Assembly: GCA_934247875.1 (NCBI GenBank)
Contig: CAKQJZ010000027.1
Location: forward strand, 1 to 23,846
Origin: an uncultured Spirochaetales bacterium
GTDB taxonomy: Bacteria > Spirochaetota > Spirochaetia > Sphaerochaetales > Sphaerochaetaceae
DNA length: 23,846 nt
Direction of reading: 5' to 3'
Shown here: positions 15,336 through 23,239 of the stretch, in pieces
How positions within the stretch are numbered: the first letter of the stretch is position 1
Layout: the number at the start of each line of letters is the position of its first letter
The notes under the pieces: generated by a model
Seen by the model: only the letters and a program-made list of their open reading frames with translations
The model's database searches: none
Told to the model about the DNA's origin: nothing
Program-made: the position numbers and the translations under genes

Positions 15336-15746
15336 TTATTTTGTCTCTTCTTCTGCTTTTGGCTCTTCTGCTTTGACTTCCTCTGTCTTAGCCTCTTCTA
15401 CTTTAGCTTCCTCAGCCTTCTTTGAAGAGTTCTTGACAGACTCTTTGTTAGTTACAGTTGAAATAGCACTCTTAGAGAACTCGATTCTTGCGCTGTCATC
15501 TACCTTTACTACTACAGTATTGTCTTTAACAGCAACAACAGTTCCATGGATTCCTCCAATAGTTACTACTTTATCGCCTTTCTTGAGAGAATCGATCATT
15601 GCTTTTGCTTCTTTATCTCTCTTCTTCTGTGGTCTGATGATCAAGAAATAGAAGATGAGAATGATTAAAACAAATGTAACAAGTGTTGTTACCATAGAGC
15701 CTTGAGCAGATGCGTCAGCAGCCATTAAAGCAATCAATGCGTTCAT
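15336..15746 (-). CDS. yajC: Preprotein translocase subunit YajC
   Basis: A 136-residue single-pass membrane protein of the SecDF-YajC complex. The membrane helix (about 17-38) is followed by the YajC signature RPQKKRDKEAKAM and the conserved GDKVVTIGGIHGTV block. The C-terminal 45 residues are a charged tail of Lys/Ala/Glu-rich repeats (for example EEAKVEEAKTEEVKAEE), longer than in typical YajC of about 85-110 residues. I chose the ATG at 15744-15746 because it has a CGAGG site eight bases upstream and a normal N-terminus. The reading frame also allows an ATG at 15785, but that would overlap the likely promoter. Confidence 0.92.
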   Translation of the reverse strand: MNALIALMAADASAQGSMVTTLVTFVLIILIFYFLIIRPQKKRDKEAKAMIDSLKKGDKVVTIGGIHGTVVAVKDNTVVVKVDDSARIEFSKSAISTVTNKESVKNSSKKAEEAKVEEAKTEEVKAEEPKAEEETK

Positions 15747-15775
15747 AAAATACCTCGTTTTTTTCGATACTACAA

Positions 15776-15804
15776 AAACTAACATCTATTGAGAAGTAGG
15801 TCAA
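15776..15804 (-). promoter_or_regulatory. Promoter of yajC-secD-secF-ispH-rex
   Basis: The minus strand shows TTGACC (15799-15804) and TAGTTT (15776-15781) with a 17-base spacer, about 22 bases before the yajC ribosome site. It is the only good match in the gap shared with the divergent symporter gene. Confidence 0.55.
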
Positions 15805-15856
15805 GTTGCGCTTTCTTGTTGCATCTCTTTTCATTGTTAAACTTTTTTTTACTTTT

Positions 15857-15886
15857 TTGACTCAAAAAACCCATGGTAAAATTTTA
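15857..15886 (+). promoter_or_regulatory. Weak candidate promoter of the symporter gene
   Basis: TTGACT at 15857-15862 is followed 17 bases later by AATTTT (15880-15885). The region is very T/A-rich and the -10 is imperfect, so the exact element is uncertain. Confidence 0.3.
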
Positions 15887-15909
15887 GCTATTAAGACAAG
15901 GAGGAGCTT

Positions 15910-17340
15910 ATGGTTGTTAACACTGGTGCTCTTATAATCGTAGCATCATACCTAATCGGTATGCTTGCAATTGGTTTTATAGTTGGAAAGCTTAAAATCA
16001 AAGACAGCGAAGACTACATGCTCGCAGGAAGACGAATGGGACTATTCATGATCGCATTCTCACTATCTGCTAACAACATCGGAGGTGGGTCTACAACAGG
16101 ACTTGCAGGAAAAGCATTCGGCGCGTGGGGCATGAGTGCTATCTGGTACGTACTCGCAGCTTCTGTTGCTATGATACCTCTGGCATTCTTCGCACCTAGA
16201 ATCAGAAAGGTTTTGGCAGTAACCATTCCTGAAGTAATCGGCAGAAGATTTGGCAAGGGCAGCAGCGTATTCTCAGCTATCCTCAACATACTTGCACTGT
16301 TCTGTCTCACATCCTCTCAGGTAGCAGCATCAGGCTCTGTTGTATCTACACTCACAGGCATTCCTCTTAATGTATGCTTGATTATCGCAGGACTAGTAAT
16401 CGTACTATACACAACACTTGGTGGAATGATCGCTGACCAGATTTCAGACCTTGTTCAGTTCATCATCATTCTCTTCGGTCTTGCTATTGCAACACCTTTC
16501 GTTCTCAAAGGCGCAGGTGGCTGGCAGGCAATCAGCGCAAAGCTTCCAGCAGCCAAACTCGACATCACAGGCATTGGCTGGGTTGTAATCATTGGCTATA
16601 TCTTCAACTACTTCTGCACATTCCTCTCTGGTCCTGAGATGATCAGCCGCTTTGAATCTGCAAAAGATGAGAAGACAGCATTCAGAGCTTCTTTGCTCTC
16701 TGGTGTTTTGATGGCAGCAATGGCTGTATTCCCTACACTTCTAGGTCTTGCAGCATTCGCACTCAAAGATAACCTTCCTGGTGTTACAGGCGGAAATGCA
16801 ATGATGACTGTTACAAGCGCATACGCACCAACACTCATCACAGGACTTGTTTCTGCAGCAATTATCTCAGCAACAATGTCATCTGCAGACTCTAACCTTC
16901 TATGTATGTCTACAATGGTTATGAATGATATGATCATCCCATATTCAAACAGAACATTCACAGATAAGGAAACTATCTTCTACACAAGAGCATGCAACGT
17001 TGTCTTCTGTATTATCGCAATGATGATTTCAATGCTTAAGATCAACATTGTTACAATGAACACATTCGCATTCGCTATCCGCTGTGCAGGCCCATTCGCA
17101 GCTTATGGTCTTGGCCTTGTAATGCCTCGCGCAACAAAGCACTCTGGACAGATTTCAATCATCACAGGAACTATCGGCGTAGTAATCTGGCAGATTCTCT
17201 CTGGCGGTGATTTCTACTTGGGAATCCTTCCTGTAGTATTCGGATGTGGCGTTGGCACACTCACATTCTTCATCGTAAACGCTATTGAATGGAAGCTAGG
17301 CGTAGAGCCAGCACCATCTGCATATCTCGACGAAGAGTAG
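15910..17340 (+). CDS. Sodium:solute symporter (SSS family)
   Basis: A 476-residue polytopic membrane protein with about 13 hydrophobic helices. Family signs are YMLAGRRMG after TM1, the glycine-rich NNIGGGSTTGLAG in TM2, the GGMIADQISDLVQF segment and the second SSS signature region AAIISATMSSADSNLL, which contributes to the sodium site. It couples solute uptake to sodium entry; the solute is not readable from sequence and could be a sugar, amino acid, carboxylate or vitamin. The start has a strong AAGGAGG site six bases upstream. It is a single-gene unit, divergent from yajC and convergent with groEL. Confidence 0.9.
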   Translation: MVVNTGALIIVASYLIGMLAIGFIVGKLKIKDSEDYMLAGRRMGLFMIAFSLSANNIGGGSTTGLAGKAFGAWGMSAIWYVLAASVAMIPLAFFAPRIRKVLAVTIPEVIGRRFGKGSSVFSAILNILALFCLTSSQVAASGSVVSTLTGIPLNVCLIIAGLVIVLYTTLGGMIADQISDLVQFIIILFGLAIATPFVLKGAGGWQAISAKLPAAKLDITGIGWVVIIGYIFNYFCTFLSGPEMISRFESAKDEKTAFRASLLSGVLMAAMAVFPTLLGLAAFALKDNLPGVTGGNAMMTVTSAYAPTLITGLVSAAIISATMSSADSNLLCMSTMVMNDMIIPYSNRTFTDKETIFYTRACNVVFCIIAMMISMLKINIVTMNTFAFAIRCAGPFAAYGLGLVMPRATKHSGQISIITGTIGVVIWQILSGGDFYLGILPVVFGCGVGTLTFFIVNAIEWKLGVEPAPSAYLDEE

Positions 17341-17350
17341 GCATAAAAAT

Positions 17351-17378
17351 AGCTCCAGGGCACTAAAGCCTTGGAGCT
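17351..17378. terminator. Bidirectional terminator between symporter gene and groEL
   Basis: The 11-base arms AGCTCCAGGGC and GCCTTGGAGCT pair with one G-U and a six-base loop. T-rich tails are present on both strands (CTTTTT on plus, ATTTTTA on minus), and the hairpin lies between two convergent stops. Confidence 0.88.
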
Positions 17379-17396
17379 TCTTTTTGGACTAAGTAA

Positions 17397-19028
17397 TTAC
17401 ATCATGCCCATGCCAGCTGGGTTAGCTGCTGGAGCAGCAGGCTCTGGAGCTGGGATATCTGTAACAGCACACTCTGTTGTGAGGATAAGAGATGCAATAG
17501 ATGCAGCATTCTGAAGTGCTGAGCGAGTTACCTTTACAGGGTCGATGATACCGCTCTCAACCATGTTAACCCACTTCATTGCGTTAGCATCGAAGCCAAC
17601 ACCAGACTTCTCATTCTTGCATCTGTCAGCGATGATAGAACCATCAACACCAGCATTCTCTGCAATCTGTCTGATTGGCTCCTCAAGAGCTCTCTTAACG
17701 ATCTTGTAGCCAACCTTCTCTTCCTCTGAAAGATTAGAAAGGTCAACCTTCTCAAGTTCCTTAACAGCCTGAACAAGAGCAACGCCACCACCAGGGATAA
17801 CACCCTCTTCAATAGCTGCACGTGTAGCAGAAAGAGCATCTTCTACTCTATGCTTCTTTTCCTTGAGCTCAACTTCTGTAGCTGCACCAACGTTGACAAC
17901 AGCAACGCCACCAGCAAGCTTAGCAAGTCTTTCCTGGAGCTTCTCTCTGTCATAGTCTGATGTGCAATCTGCAATCTGAACTTTGATCTGAGCAATTCTG
18001 TCTCTGATAGCTTCATTAGAACCAGCACCATTGATGATAGTTGTGTTTTCTTTATCAACAGTAACTCTCTTAGCTCTGCCAAGCATTGGGATATCTGCAT
18101 TCTCAAGCTTCATGCCAAGCTCTTCTGTGATTACCTGACCACCTGTGAGTACTGCGATATCTTCAAGCATAGCCTTTCTTCTGTCGCCGAATCCTGGAGC
18201 CTTAACAGCTACAACATTGAGTGTACCTCTGACTGCGTTGAGAACGAGAGTTGCGAGAGCCTCGCCATCGACATCCTCAGCAATCATCAATAGAGGCTTG
18301 CCTGACTGAGCAATCTTCTCAAGAAGTGGGAGAAGATCCTTCATGTTAGATATCTTCTTATCATAGATAAGAATGTATGGGTTATCGAGAACTGCATTCA
18401 TAGTGTCTCTATTGTTGCAGAAGTAAGCTGATAGATAACCACGATCGAACTGCATGCCTTCTACGAAGTCTACAGTAGTCTCGATAGTCTTAGACTCCTC
18501 AACTGTAATAACGCCATCCTTACCAACTTTATCCATAGCATTGGCAATCTCATCACCAATAGTTCTATCGTTGTTTGCAGAAATAGAAGCAACCTGAGCG
18601 ATTTCTTCCTTGTCCTGGATCATCTTAGCTTCTTTCTTGATTACTTCAACAGTATCCTGAACAGCCTTGTCGATACCACGTCTGATTCCCATTGGGTTAA
18701 CGCCAGCAGCAACACTCTTCATGCCTTCCTTTGTGATAGACCAAGCAAGAACAGTAGCTGTAGTTGTACCATCACCTGCAACATCATTAGTCTTAGCTGC
18801 AACTTCCTTAAGAAGCTGTGCACCCATATTCTCAAAAGGATCCTCGAGTTCGATTTCACGAGCAACAGAAACACCATCCTTGGTTACTGTAGGAGCACCA
18901 TACTTCTTATCGAGAAGTACCAAGCGTCCCTTTGGTCCAAGTGTTGTCATAACTGCTTTTGAAATTTTCTCTACACCGTTAACGAGAGATTTTCTAGCCT
19001 CTTCGTTGAACTGAAGCTGTTTTGCCAT
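17397..19028 (-). CDS. groEL: 60 kDa chaperonin GroEL
   Basis: A 543-residue class I chaperonin of full length. It opens MAKQLQFNEEARKSLVNGVEKI, with TLGPKGRLVLLDKKYGAPTVTKDGV (31-55) and the ATP-site GDGTTTATVLA (about 85-95). The apical domain follows, then GGGVALVQA (about 412) and a short Gly/Met tail (NPAGMGMM). It folds cytoplasmic proteins in ATP-driven double rings with GroES. No groES lies beside it, so the co-chaperonin must be elsewhere. A TAGGAGA site precedes the ATG. I see no CIRCE element in the 84-base gap upstream. Confidence 0.97.
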   Translation of the reverse strand: MAKQLQFNEEARKSLVNGVEKISKAVMTTLGPKGRLVLLDKKYGAPTVTKDGVSVAREIELEDPFENMGAQLLKEVAAKTNDVAGDGTTTATVLAWSITKEGMKSVAAGVNPMGIRRGIDKAVQDTVEVIKKEAKMIQDKEEIAQVASISANNDRTIGDEIANAMDKVGKDGVITVEESKTIETTVDFVEGMQFDRGYLSAYFCNNRDTMNAVLDNPYILIYDKKISNMKDLLPLLEKIAQSGKPLLMIAEDVDGEALATLVLNAVRGTLNVVAVKAPGFGDRRKAMLEDIAVLTGGQVITEELGMKLENADIPMLGRAKRVTVDKENTTIINGAGSNEAIRDRIAQIKVQIADCTSDYDREKLQERLAKLAGGVAVVNVGAATEVELKEKKHRVEDALSATRAAIEEGVIPGGGVALVQAVKELEKVDLSNLSEEEKVGYKIVKRALEEPIRQIAENAGVDGSIIADRCKNEKSGVGFDANAMKWVNMVESGIIDPVKVTRSALQNAASIASLILTTECAVTDIPAPEPAAPAANPAGMGMM

Positions 19029-19078
19029 TTTATATTCTCCTAAATTTCATTCAAGAATCAGTTTTCACTGCATTAGTA

Positions 19079-19107
19079 AAAATATCTAAAGAAAAGAGAA
19101 ACGACAA
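19079..19107 (-). promoter_or_regulatory. Candidate groEL promoter
   Basis: On the minus strand TTGTCG (19102-19107) and TATTTT (19079-19084) are separated by 17 bases, just after the stop of the DUF92 gene. Readthrough from the upstream genes is also possible because no terminator is visible between them. Confidence 0.4.
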
Positions 19108-19112
19108 GTGCT

Positions 19113-19943
19113 CTAGATGATGAAATATATAAGAGCTGAACCAAGTGTCGCCGCAAATAGCCCTGAAAGCGCATTTACTGCATCGTTGTTGATAATCGGA
19201 ATGCCTCTAACTCTTTCATTGATAAGACCATCTTTACCATATTTATGCTCTGTAAGCTTTCCGCTCTCATCTCTATAGTGCACTTGTATAGTTGCACCAA
19301 GGACAGAGTCAAAGAGAGCGCCAAAGAATCCTGAAATGATGATTATGAAGAATGCTGGAAGCGATAGATAATAAGTACCTACAAATAGCATTGCAATAAG
19401 AATAGAACCAAGGAATGCGCCTAAGAAGCCTAGCATAGTCACACCGCCAGAGAGTCCTTTAGGAACTTTAGTGAATGTAATGATTGAAACAGGATCCTTA
19501 TGGCTTAAATAGCCAATGTCTCCTGCAAATGTATCGGCCTCAGCTTCAGCGAGTGCAGAAGCAAAGCCAACTAAGAAGATGATGCTGTTATGAGTTAGTG
19601 CGCTAAGCAGCAAAAAGAGAAACGCAGGGCCTCCATTAGCAAGGACTTGATACAGATCGCGCTCTGAGCCCTTCTCTTCTATTTTATTGTGTCCTCCGAT
19701 TGCTTTAGACAAAAGAGAAGCAGAAAGAAAGAAGAACAAAAGCATCAAATACGCAGATAGTCCGCCTAAATACAAAAAGCCATAACCAAGCGCTAACGCT
19801 GTTATTGTGCCATCAAGTGTCAAAAGCCTCTTCTTTTTAGCAAAGAAAATCATGATGAAGAGCAAAGCACTATAAATAAGAAAGCGCAAATAGAGATTTA
19901 GTGGATCAATGAGACTATCAAGATATCCAGTTATAGAGATCAT
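19113..19943 (-). CDS. DUF92-family membrane protein (VTE6/TMEM19-like, possible isoprenyl-phosphate kinase)
   Basis: A 276-residue protein with about six to seven membrane helices. Family-type features are the long polar stretch with HNKIEEKGSERDLYQVLANGGPAF (about 85-108), the EAEADTFAGDIG acidic motif (about 132-143), KVPKGLSGGVTMLGFLGAFLGS (157-178) and GFFGALFDSVLGATIQ with a C-terminal NNDAVNALSGLFAAT block. In plants and cyanobacteria the DUF92 protein VTE6 phosphorylates phytyl phosphate to the diphosphate. The gene overlaps a VTE5/dolichol-kinase-like gene by four bases, so a paired two-step kinase function is likely by analogy. Its ATG has a GGAGG site. Confidence 0.82.
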   Translation of the reverse strand: MISITGYLDSLIDPLNLYLRFLIYSALLFIMIFFAKKKRLLTLDGTITALALGYGFLYLGGLSAYLMLLFFFLSASLLSKAIGGHNKIEEKGSERDLYQVLANGGPAFLFLLLSALTHNSIIFLVGFASALAEAEADTFAGDIGYLSHKDPVSIITFTKVPKGLSGGVTMLGFLGAFLGSILIAMLFVGTYYLSLPAFFIIIISGFFGALFDSVLGATIQVHYRDESGKLTEHKYGKDGLINERVRGIPIINNDAVNALSGLFAATLGSALIYFII

Positions 19944-20584
19944 AATACCTCCGTGAGGATAGCTACAGAGAATGGCACTGAGAGGTTATCGAGGCCTAGC
20001 GGAGTCATATTCTCAAAGAAAGCTGCAGCTAGAGCTACAAGAAGCGCATAGTACAGAGGAAGCTCTGTAAAGAGCAAAAGCACTGCAAGAGATACTATAA
20101 ACATCGTAGCTGTACCCTCTTTGCTCTTCTTATATTTGCCATAAACTAAATAGCTGTTCTTACCGAACTTTGTGCCAATAAGGGCTGCAAGTCCATCTCC
20201 AAAGCCCATAGCGAGCACACCTACAATAACACTGCTTTGGCTTAGCACTTCAAAATGTTCCAAAAGCACTAAGAAGAATATTGAGAGAGGATAATAAATA
20301 AGGCCATTATCTCGCCTTCTATCATTCATCCCAAGAAGAGATGAGAATGATGAGAAAGAGAATGCACCATTAATGAATATGAATAGGAATGGGCCTAATA
20401 ATTTCAAGTAGATGTTATCTATCTTGTATTCAACAATGAAAATCCAGAGAGATGTCATTATATGGATGAACTTTCTGACACCCTCTGAGCTGACGCGGAG
20501 ATAGCGATAGAGCAAGAAGCCAATTGCAACAAGAATAGCTATATAGCTAAATGAAATCAGTAGATATAGATAATCAGATTGCAA
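19940..20584 (-). CDS. Dolichol/phytol kinase-like membrane protein (SEC59/VTE5 family)
   Basis: A 214-residue protein with about six to seven membrane helices. It carries RKFIHI (38-43), the CTP-binding-type motif MGFGDGLAALIGTKFGK (about 125-141) and KSKEGTATMFIVS (about 152-164), as in CTP-dependent polyprenol kinases. A late acidic/LDN segment (TPLGLDNLSVPF) also fits. The start is TTG with an AAGGAGAG site at good spacing. It overlaps the upstream gene by 11 bases and the DUF92 gene by four. The likely role is phosphorylation of an isoprenoid alcohol; the substrate (phytol, undecaprenol or another) is unknown. Confidence 0.8.
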   Translation of the reverse strand: MQSDYLYLLISFSYIAILVAIGFLLYRYLRVSSEGVRKFIHIMTSLWIFIVEYKIDNIYLKLLGPFLFIFINGAFSFSSFSSLLGMNDRRRDNGLIYYPLSIFFLVLLEHFEVLSQSSVIVGVLAMGFGDGLAALIGTKFGKNSYLVYGKYKKSKEGTATMFIVSLAVLLLFTELPLYYALLVALAAAFFENMTPLGLDNLSVPFSVAILTEVL

Positions 20585-20993
20585 AGTAATCTCTCCTTCC
20601 TAGTGCTAAGATAGATGAAAATCCTCTGTTATACCACCTTGAGATATATTCATGGAGCTTCTCATCCTTTTCAATAGCACTCTCATAATACGTAGCTATC
20701 TCAAATGAATAGCCTTTGATTATATCATCATCCCTCTTCATAACTGATAAATCAGCTGCTGCTTCCATGATATCTTTCACATGGTGTGCTTTAAGCATTA
20801 CTTCAACTTTATCAAGTGCATCACTCTCTTTATATGTCTCAAGCACATACTTGCTCATAACGATAGAGCGTTTTCTAAGCAGCGCTATATTGCTATCAAG
20901 ATCAGATATTATGCTAAGCGCATGCTTTGCAAACAGCAATAAAAGAGCAACATAAAGAATAAGCAAAGCTAAAAGGATAATAAATATAACCAC
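20574..20993 (-). CDS. Small membrane-anchored protein of unknown function (LemA-like layout)
   Basis: A 139-residue protein. Residues 2-24 are one strongly hydrophobic helix; the rest is helical and charged, possibly coiled coil, with a C-terminal WYNRGFSSILALGRRDYF segment. The single N-terminal helix plus helical body and late aromatic/YN motif recall LemA proteins, but the protein is short and I would not assign it firmly. The start is GTG without a clear ribosome site, and an in-frame stop lies just upstream. It is first in a unit with the two isoprenoid-kinase-like genes, overlapping the next by 11 bases. Confidence 0.6.
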   Translation of the reverse strand: MVIFIILLALLILYVALLLLFAKHALSIISDLDSNIALLRKRSIVMSKYVLETYKESDALDKVEVMLKAHHVKDIMEAAADLSVMKRDDDIIKGYSFEIATYYESAIEKDEKLHEYISRWYNRGFSSILALGRRDYFAI

Positions 20994-21063
20994 TAAGATA
21001 GTTTAGAAAATAATCAAGCATTTTCCAACAGTTCGATTTTTTCAATTGCTTTATGCATTCTTT

Positions 21064-21092
21064 TTGTATATTCTGAATACATATTGCATAAA
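21064..21092 (+). promoter_or_regulatory. Candidate argR-pgi promoter
   Basis: TTGTAT (21064-21069) and CATAAA (21087-21092) with a 17-base spacer. The -10 lies inside the ARG-box-like palindrome, which suits autoregulation. Confidence 0.45.
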
Positions 21093-21099
21093 AATGCAA
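21084..21099. promoter_or_regulatory. ARG-box-like operator upstream of argR
   Basis: A perfect palindrome, TTGCAT-AAAA-ATGCAA. Its core TGCATAAAAATGCA differs in only one base from the TGAATAAAAATGCA form of known arginine operators. A second weaker inverted repeat, TGTAT-N7-ATACA, lies just upstream at about 21065-21081, consistent with paired boxes. Confidence 0.6.
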
Positions 21100-21113
21100 A
21101 ATAAGGAAAAAGA

Positions 21114-21584
21114 ATGAAAGAAAGACACAATCGCTTATCGGTTGTAAAAGAACTGATTAAGAACAACAGAATCGATAACCAGGACACTCTTCTTGAAATG
21201 CTAAAAAAAGAGGGCTTCAACGTAACTCAGGCAACACTCTCCAGAGACCTCAAGATGCTTAAAGTCGGCAAGATCTCAGATGGATGGTCTGGCTACTACT
21301 ATGCGCTGCCAGAGAATGACCTTGTAAGCGAATCAGAAAAGAGCTACATACAAGATGTCAGAAGAGGAATTCTGTCTATTGAGTTCTCAGGCAACTTCGG
21401 AGTAATCAAGACAAGACCTGGACATGCTAACAGCGTCGGCTTTGCACTCGATGTACTTGCGCTTCCAGAGATCTTAGGCTCTGTTGCTGGAGATGATACT
21501 ATCTTCATTATTTTACGTGAAGGAATGAATAAGGAGGATCTGCTGGAATCATTCAATGCAAGAATTCCAGAGATTAACGACTAA
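21114..21584 (+). CDS. argR: Arginine repressor ArgR
   Basis: A 156-residue ArgR/AhrC regulator of standard length. The winged-helix N-terminus (1-70) includes NNRIDNQDTLLEMLKKEGFNVTQATLSRDLKML, with the SRD recognition motif. The C-terminal hexamerisation and arginine-binding domain has ALPEILGSVAGDDTIFIILR with the conserved GDDT. It binds ARG boxes when arginine is present. An AAGGA site precedes the ATG. The operator upstream implies autorepression, and pgi follows after one base, so pgi may share this control. Confidence 0.94.
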   Translation: MKERHNRLSVVKELIKNNRIDNQDTLLEMLKKEGFNVTQATLSRDLKMLKVGKISDGWSGYYYALPENDLVSESEKSYIQDVRRGILSIEFSGNFGVIKTRPGHANSVGFALDVLALPEILGSVAGDDTIFIILREGMNKEDLLESFNARIPEIND

Positions 21585-21585
21585 A

Positions 21586-23160
21586 ATGGACTATTTGAAC
21601 TTAGATAAAACAAATGCTTTCAAAAGCTTGAAAGAAGGAAAAGGCGTCAAAGCGCTTTTAAATGCTCAGCGCGTCAAAGAATCAAATATTAAGCTTGGCG
21701 GAGGCCTTACATATAACTGGGCTTCAATGCCTATAGATGAAGAGACTCTGAAGACTCTTCAAGCGCTCTCAGATGAGATGGAGCTTATTGAGAAATATAA
21801 GGCATTGCTATCTGGAGAGATGATGAACCCAGGAGAGAAGCGCCTTGTACTCCACCACTTAACTCGTGGCAATGTACTCAATGCCAAAATAGAGAAAGAC
21901 GGAGAGAATAAAGCAGATTTCTATAACGGAGAGCTTCAAAAAGTAAAAGAGTTCTCTGAAAAAGTAAGAAGCGGTGAAATCAAGGGGTCAACAGGTAAAT
22001 GTTTTGAAGCTGTATGCCAGATTGGCATCGGCGGCTCTGACTTAGGCCCAAGAGCACTATACATAGCACTCAATGGCAGGGCAAAAGGAAATGGCGTAAA
22101 GACTCTCTCTGGCCACTTCATTTCAAACGTCGACCCAGATGATGCAGCTGCAGTAATTTCTTCTCTAGACCTTGAGAAGACACTGTTCATTCTCGTTTCA
22201 AAGAGCGGAACAACTCAAGAGACATTGACTAATAGAGACCTTGTTCTCGATACACTTAAGAAGACACCTATCGATGGCTTTGATCCAGCTAAGCACATGG
22301 TAGCTGTAACAAGCAAGACAAGCCCACTTGCAAGCGATAAGTCAATGCTCAAGTCATTCTTCATCGATGACTACATTGGCGGAAGATACTCTTCTACTAG
22401 TGCAGTAGGTGCAGTAGTGCTTTCACTTGCTTATGGCTTCGACACTTTCAAAGCACTTCTTGATGGTGCACATGAGGAAGATGTTCTCTCTCTCGAGAAA
22501 GACATCAAAAAGAACGGAGCTCTTCTAGATGCACTTATCGGAGTATATCTAAGGAACATTAAAGGCTATCCATCAACAGCAATACTCCCATACTCACAAG
22601 CACTCTCAAGATTCCCTGCTCATCTTCAGCAGCTCGATATGGAATCAAACGGAAAGCATGTAAATAGATTCGGAGAAAAGGTTGACTATCCTACTGGCCC
22701 AGTAATCTTCGGAGAACCAGGCACAAATGGCCAGCACTCATTCTATCAGCTGCTTCATCAAGGCACAGATATCGTCCCATTGCAATTCATTGGCTTCAAT
22801 GAATCCCAAGAGGGAAAAGATATCATAACAGCAGGATCTTACAGCCAGACTAAACTCAACGCAAATCTAGCTGCTCAGATAGTTGCTTTTGCACTTGGAA
22901 AAGACGATGCGAACCCTAATAAGCAATTTGAAGGCGAAAGACCATCATCACTTATATATGGTAAGCAGCTAACTCCAAATGCACTTGGCGCACTACTAGC
23001 TCACTTTGAGAATAAAGTAATGTTCCAAGGCTTCTTATGGAACCTCAACTCATTCGACCAAGAAGGCGTACAGCTTGGAAAGATACTTGCTAAGAAGGTA
23101 CTAGCAGGCTGCGAAGGCGATGAGATCCTAAAAGCTTATAGCGACCTACTGATAAAGTAA
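21586..23160 (+). CDS. pgi: Glucose-6-phosphate isomerase
   Basis: A 524-residue enzyme interconverting glucose 6-phosphate and fructose 6-phosphate. Phosphate-site residues are in VSKSGTTQET, and GGRYSSTSAVG is the family GGR-[FY]-S block. The catalytic Glu is in the block MESNGKHVNRFGEKVDYPTGPVIFGEPGTNGQHSFYQLLHQG; a late catalytic Lys is expected near GVQLGKILAKKV. I chose the ATG at 21586, one base after the argR stop, giving MDYLNLDKTNAF. An in-frame ATG at 21556 inside argR is 18 bases past an AAGGAGG and seems less likely. Confidence 0.95.
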   Translation: MDYLNLDKTNAFKSLKEGKGVKALLNAQRVKESNIKLGGGLTYNWASMPIDEETLKTLQALSDEMELIEKYKALLSGEMMNPGEKRLVLHHLTRGNVLNAKIEKDGENKADFYNGELQKVKEFSEKVRSGEIKGSTGKCFEAVCQIGIGGSDLGPRALYIALNGRAKGNGVKTLSGHFISNVDPDDAAAVISSLDLEKTLFILVSKSGTTQETLTNRDLVLDTLKKTPIDGFDPAKHMVAVTSKTSPLASDKSMLKSFFIDDYIGGRYSSTSAVGAVVLSLAYGFDTFKALLDGAHEEDVLSLEKDIKKNGALLDALIGVYLRNIKGYPSTAILPYSQALSRFPAHLQQLDMESNGKHVNRFGEKVDYPTGPVIFGEPGTNGQHSFYQLLHQGTDIVPLQFIGFNESQEGKDIITAGSYSQTKLNANLAAQIVAFALGKDDANPNKQFEGERPSSLIYGKQLTPNALGALLAHFENKVMFQGFLWNLNSFDQEGVQLGKILAKKVLAGCEGDEILKAYSDLLIK

Positions 23161-23182
23161 GCACCAGATAATACCACATACA

Positions 23183-23215
23183 AAGCCTCTCGCTGGTCAT
23201 CCCAACAAGAGGCTT
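23183..23215 (+). terminator. Terminator after pgi
   Basis: AAGCCTCT (23183-23190) and AGAGGCTT (23208-23215) pair perfectly with a 17-base loop, followed by CTTCT, a weak T tail. It lies 22 bases past the pgi stop. Confidence 0.6.
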
Positions 23216-23239
23216 CTTCTATCACATAAAGGTGATTAG

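Noticed and set aside
15747..15785. Longer YajC start at 15785
   Set aside because: It adds 13 unusual residues, lacks a ribosome site and runs into the promoter, while the ATG at 15746 has a good site.
19029..19112. Possible CIRCE operator before groEL
   Set aside because: The consensus inverted repeat TTAGCACTC-N9-GAGTGCTAA is absent; only a chance AGTGCTC occurs near the DUF92 stop.
20914..21099. 61-codon minus-strand frame upstream of the membrane-anchored gene
   Set aside because: It is Cys/Tyr-rich, overlaps the ARG box and the start of the more convincing 139-residue frame, and has no ribosome site.
21556..21585. Earlier pgi start inside argR
   Set aside because: The AAGGAGG upstream is 18 bases away, too far, and the added residues do not look like a Pgi N-terminus.
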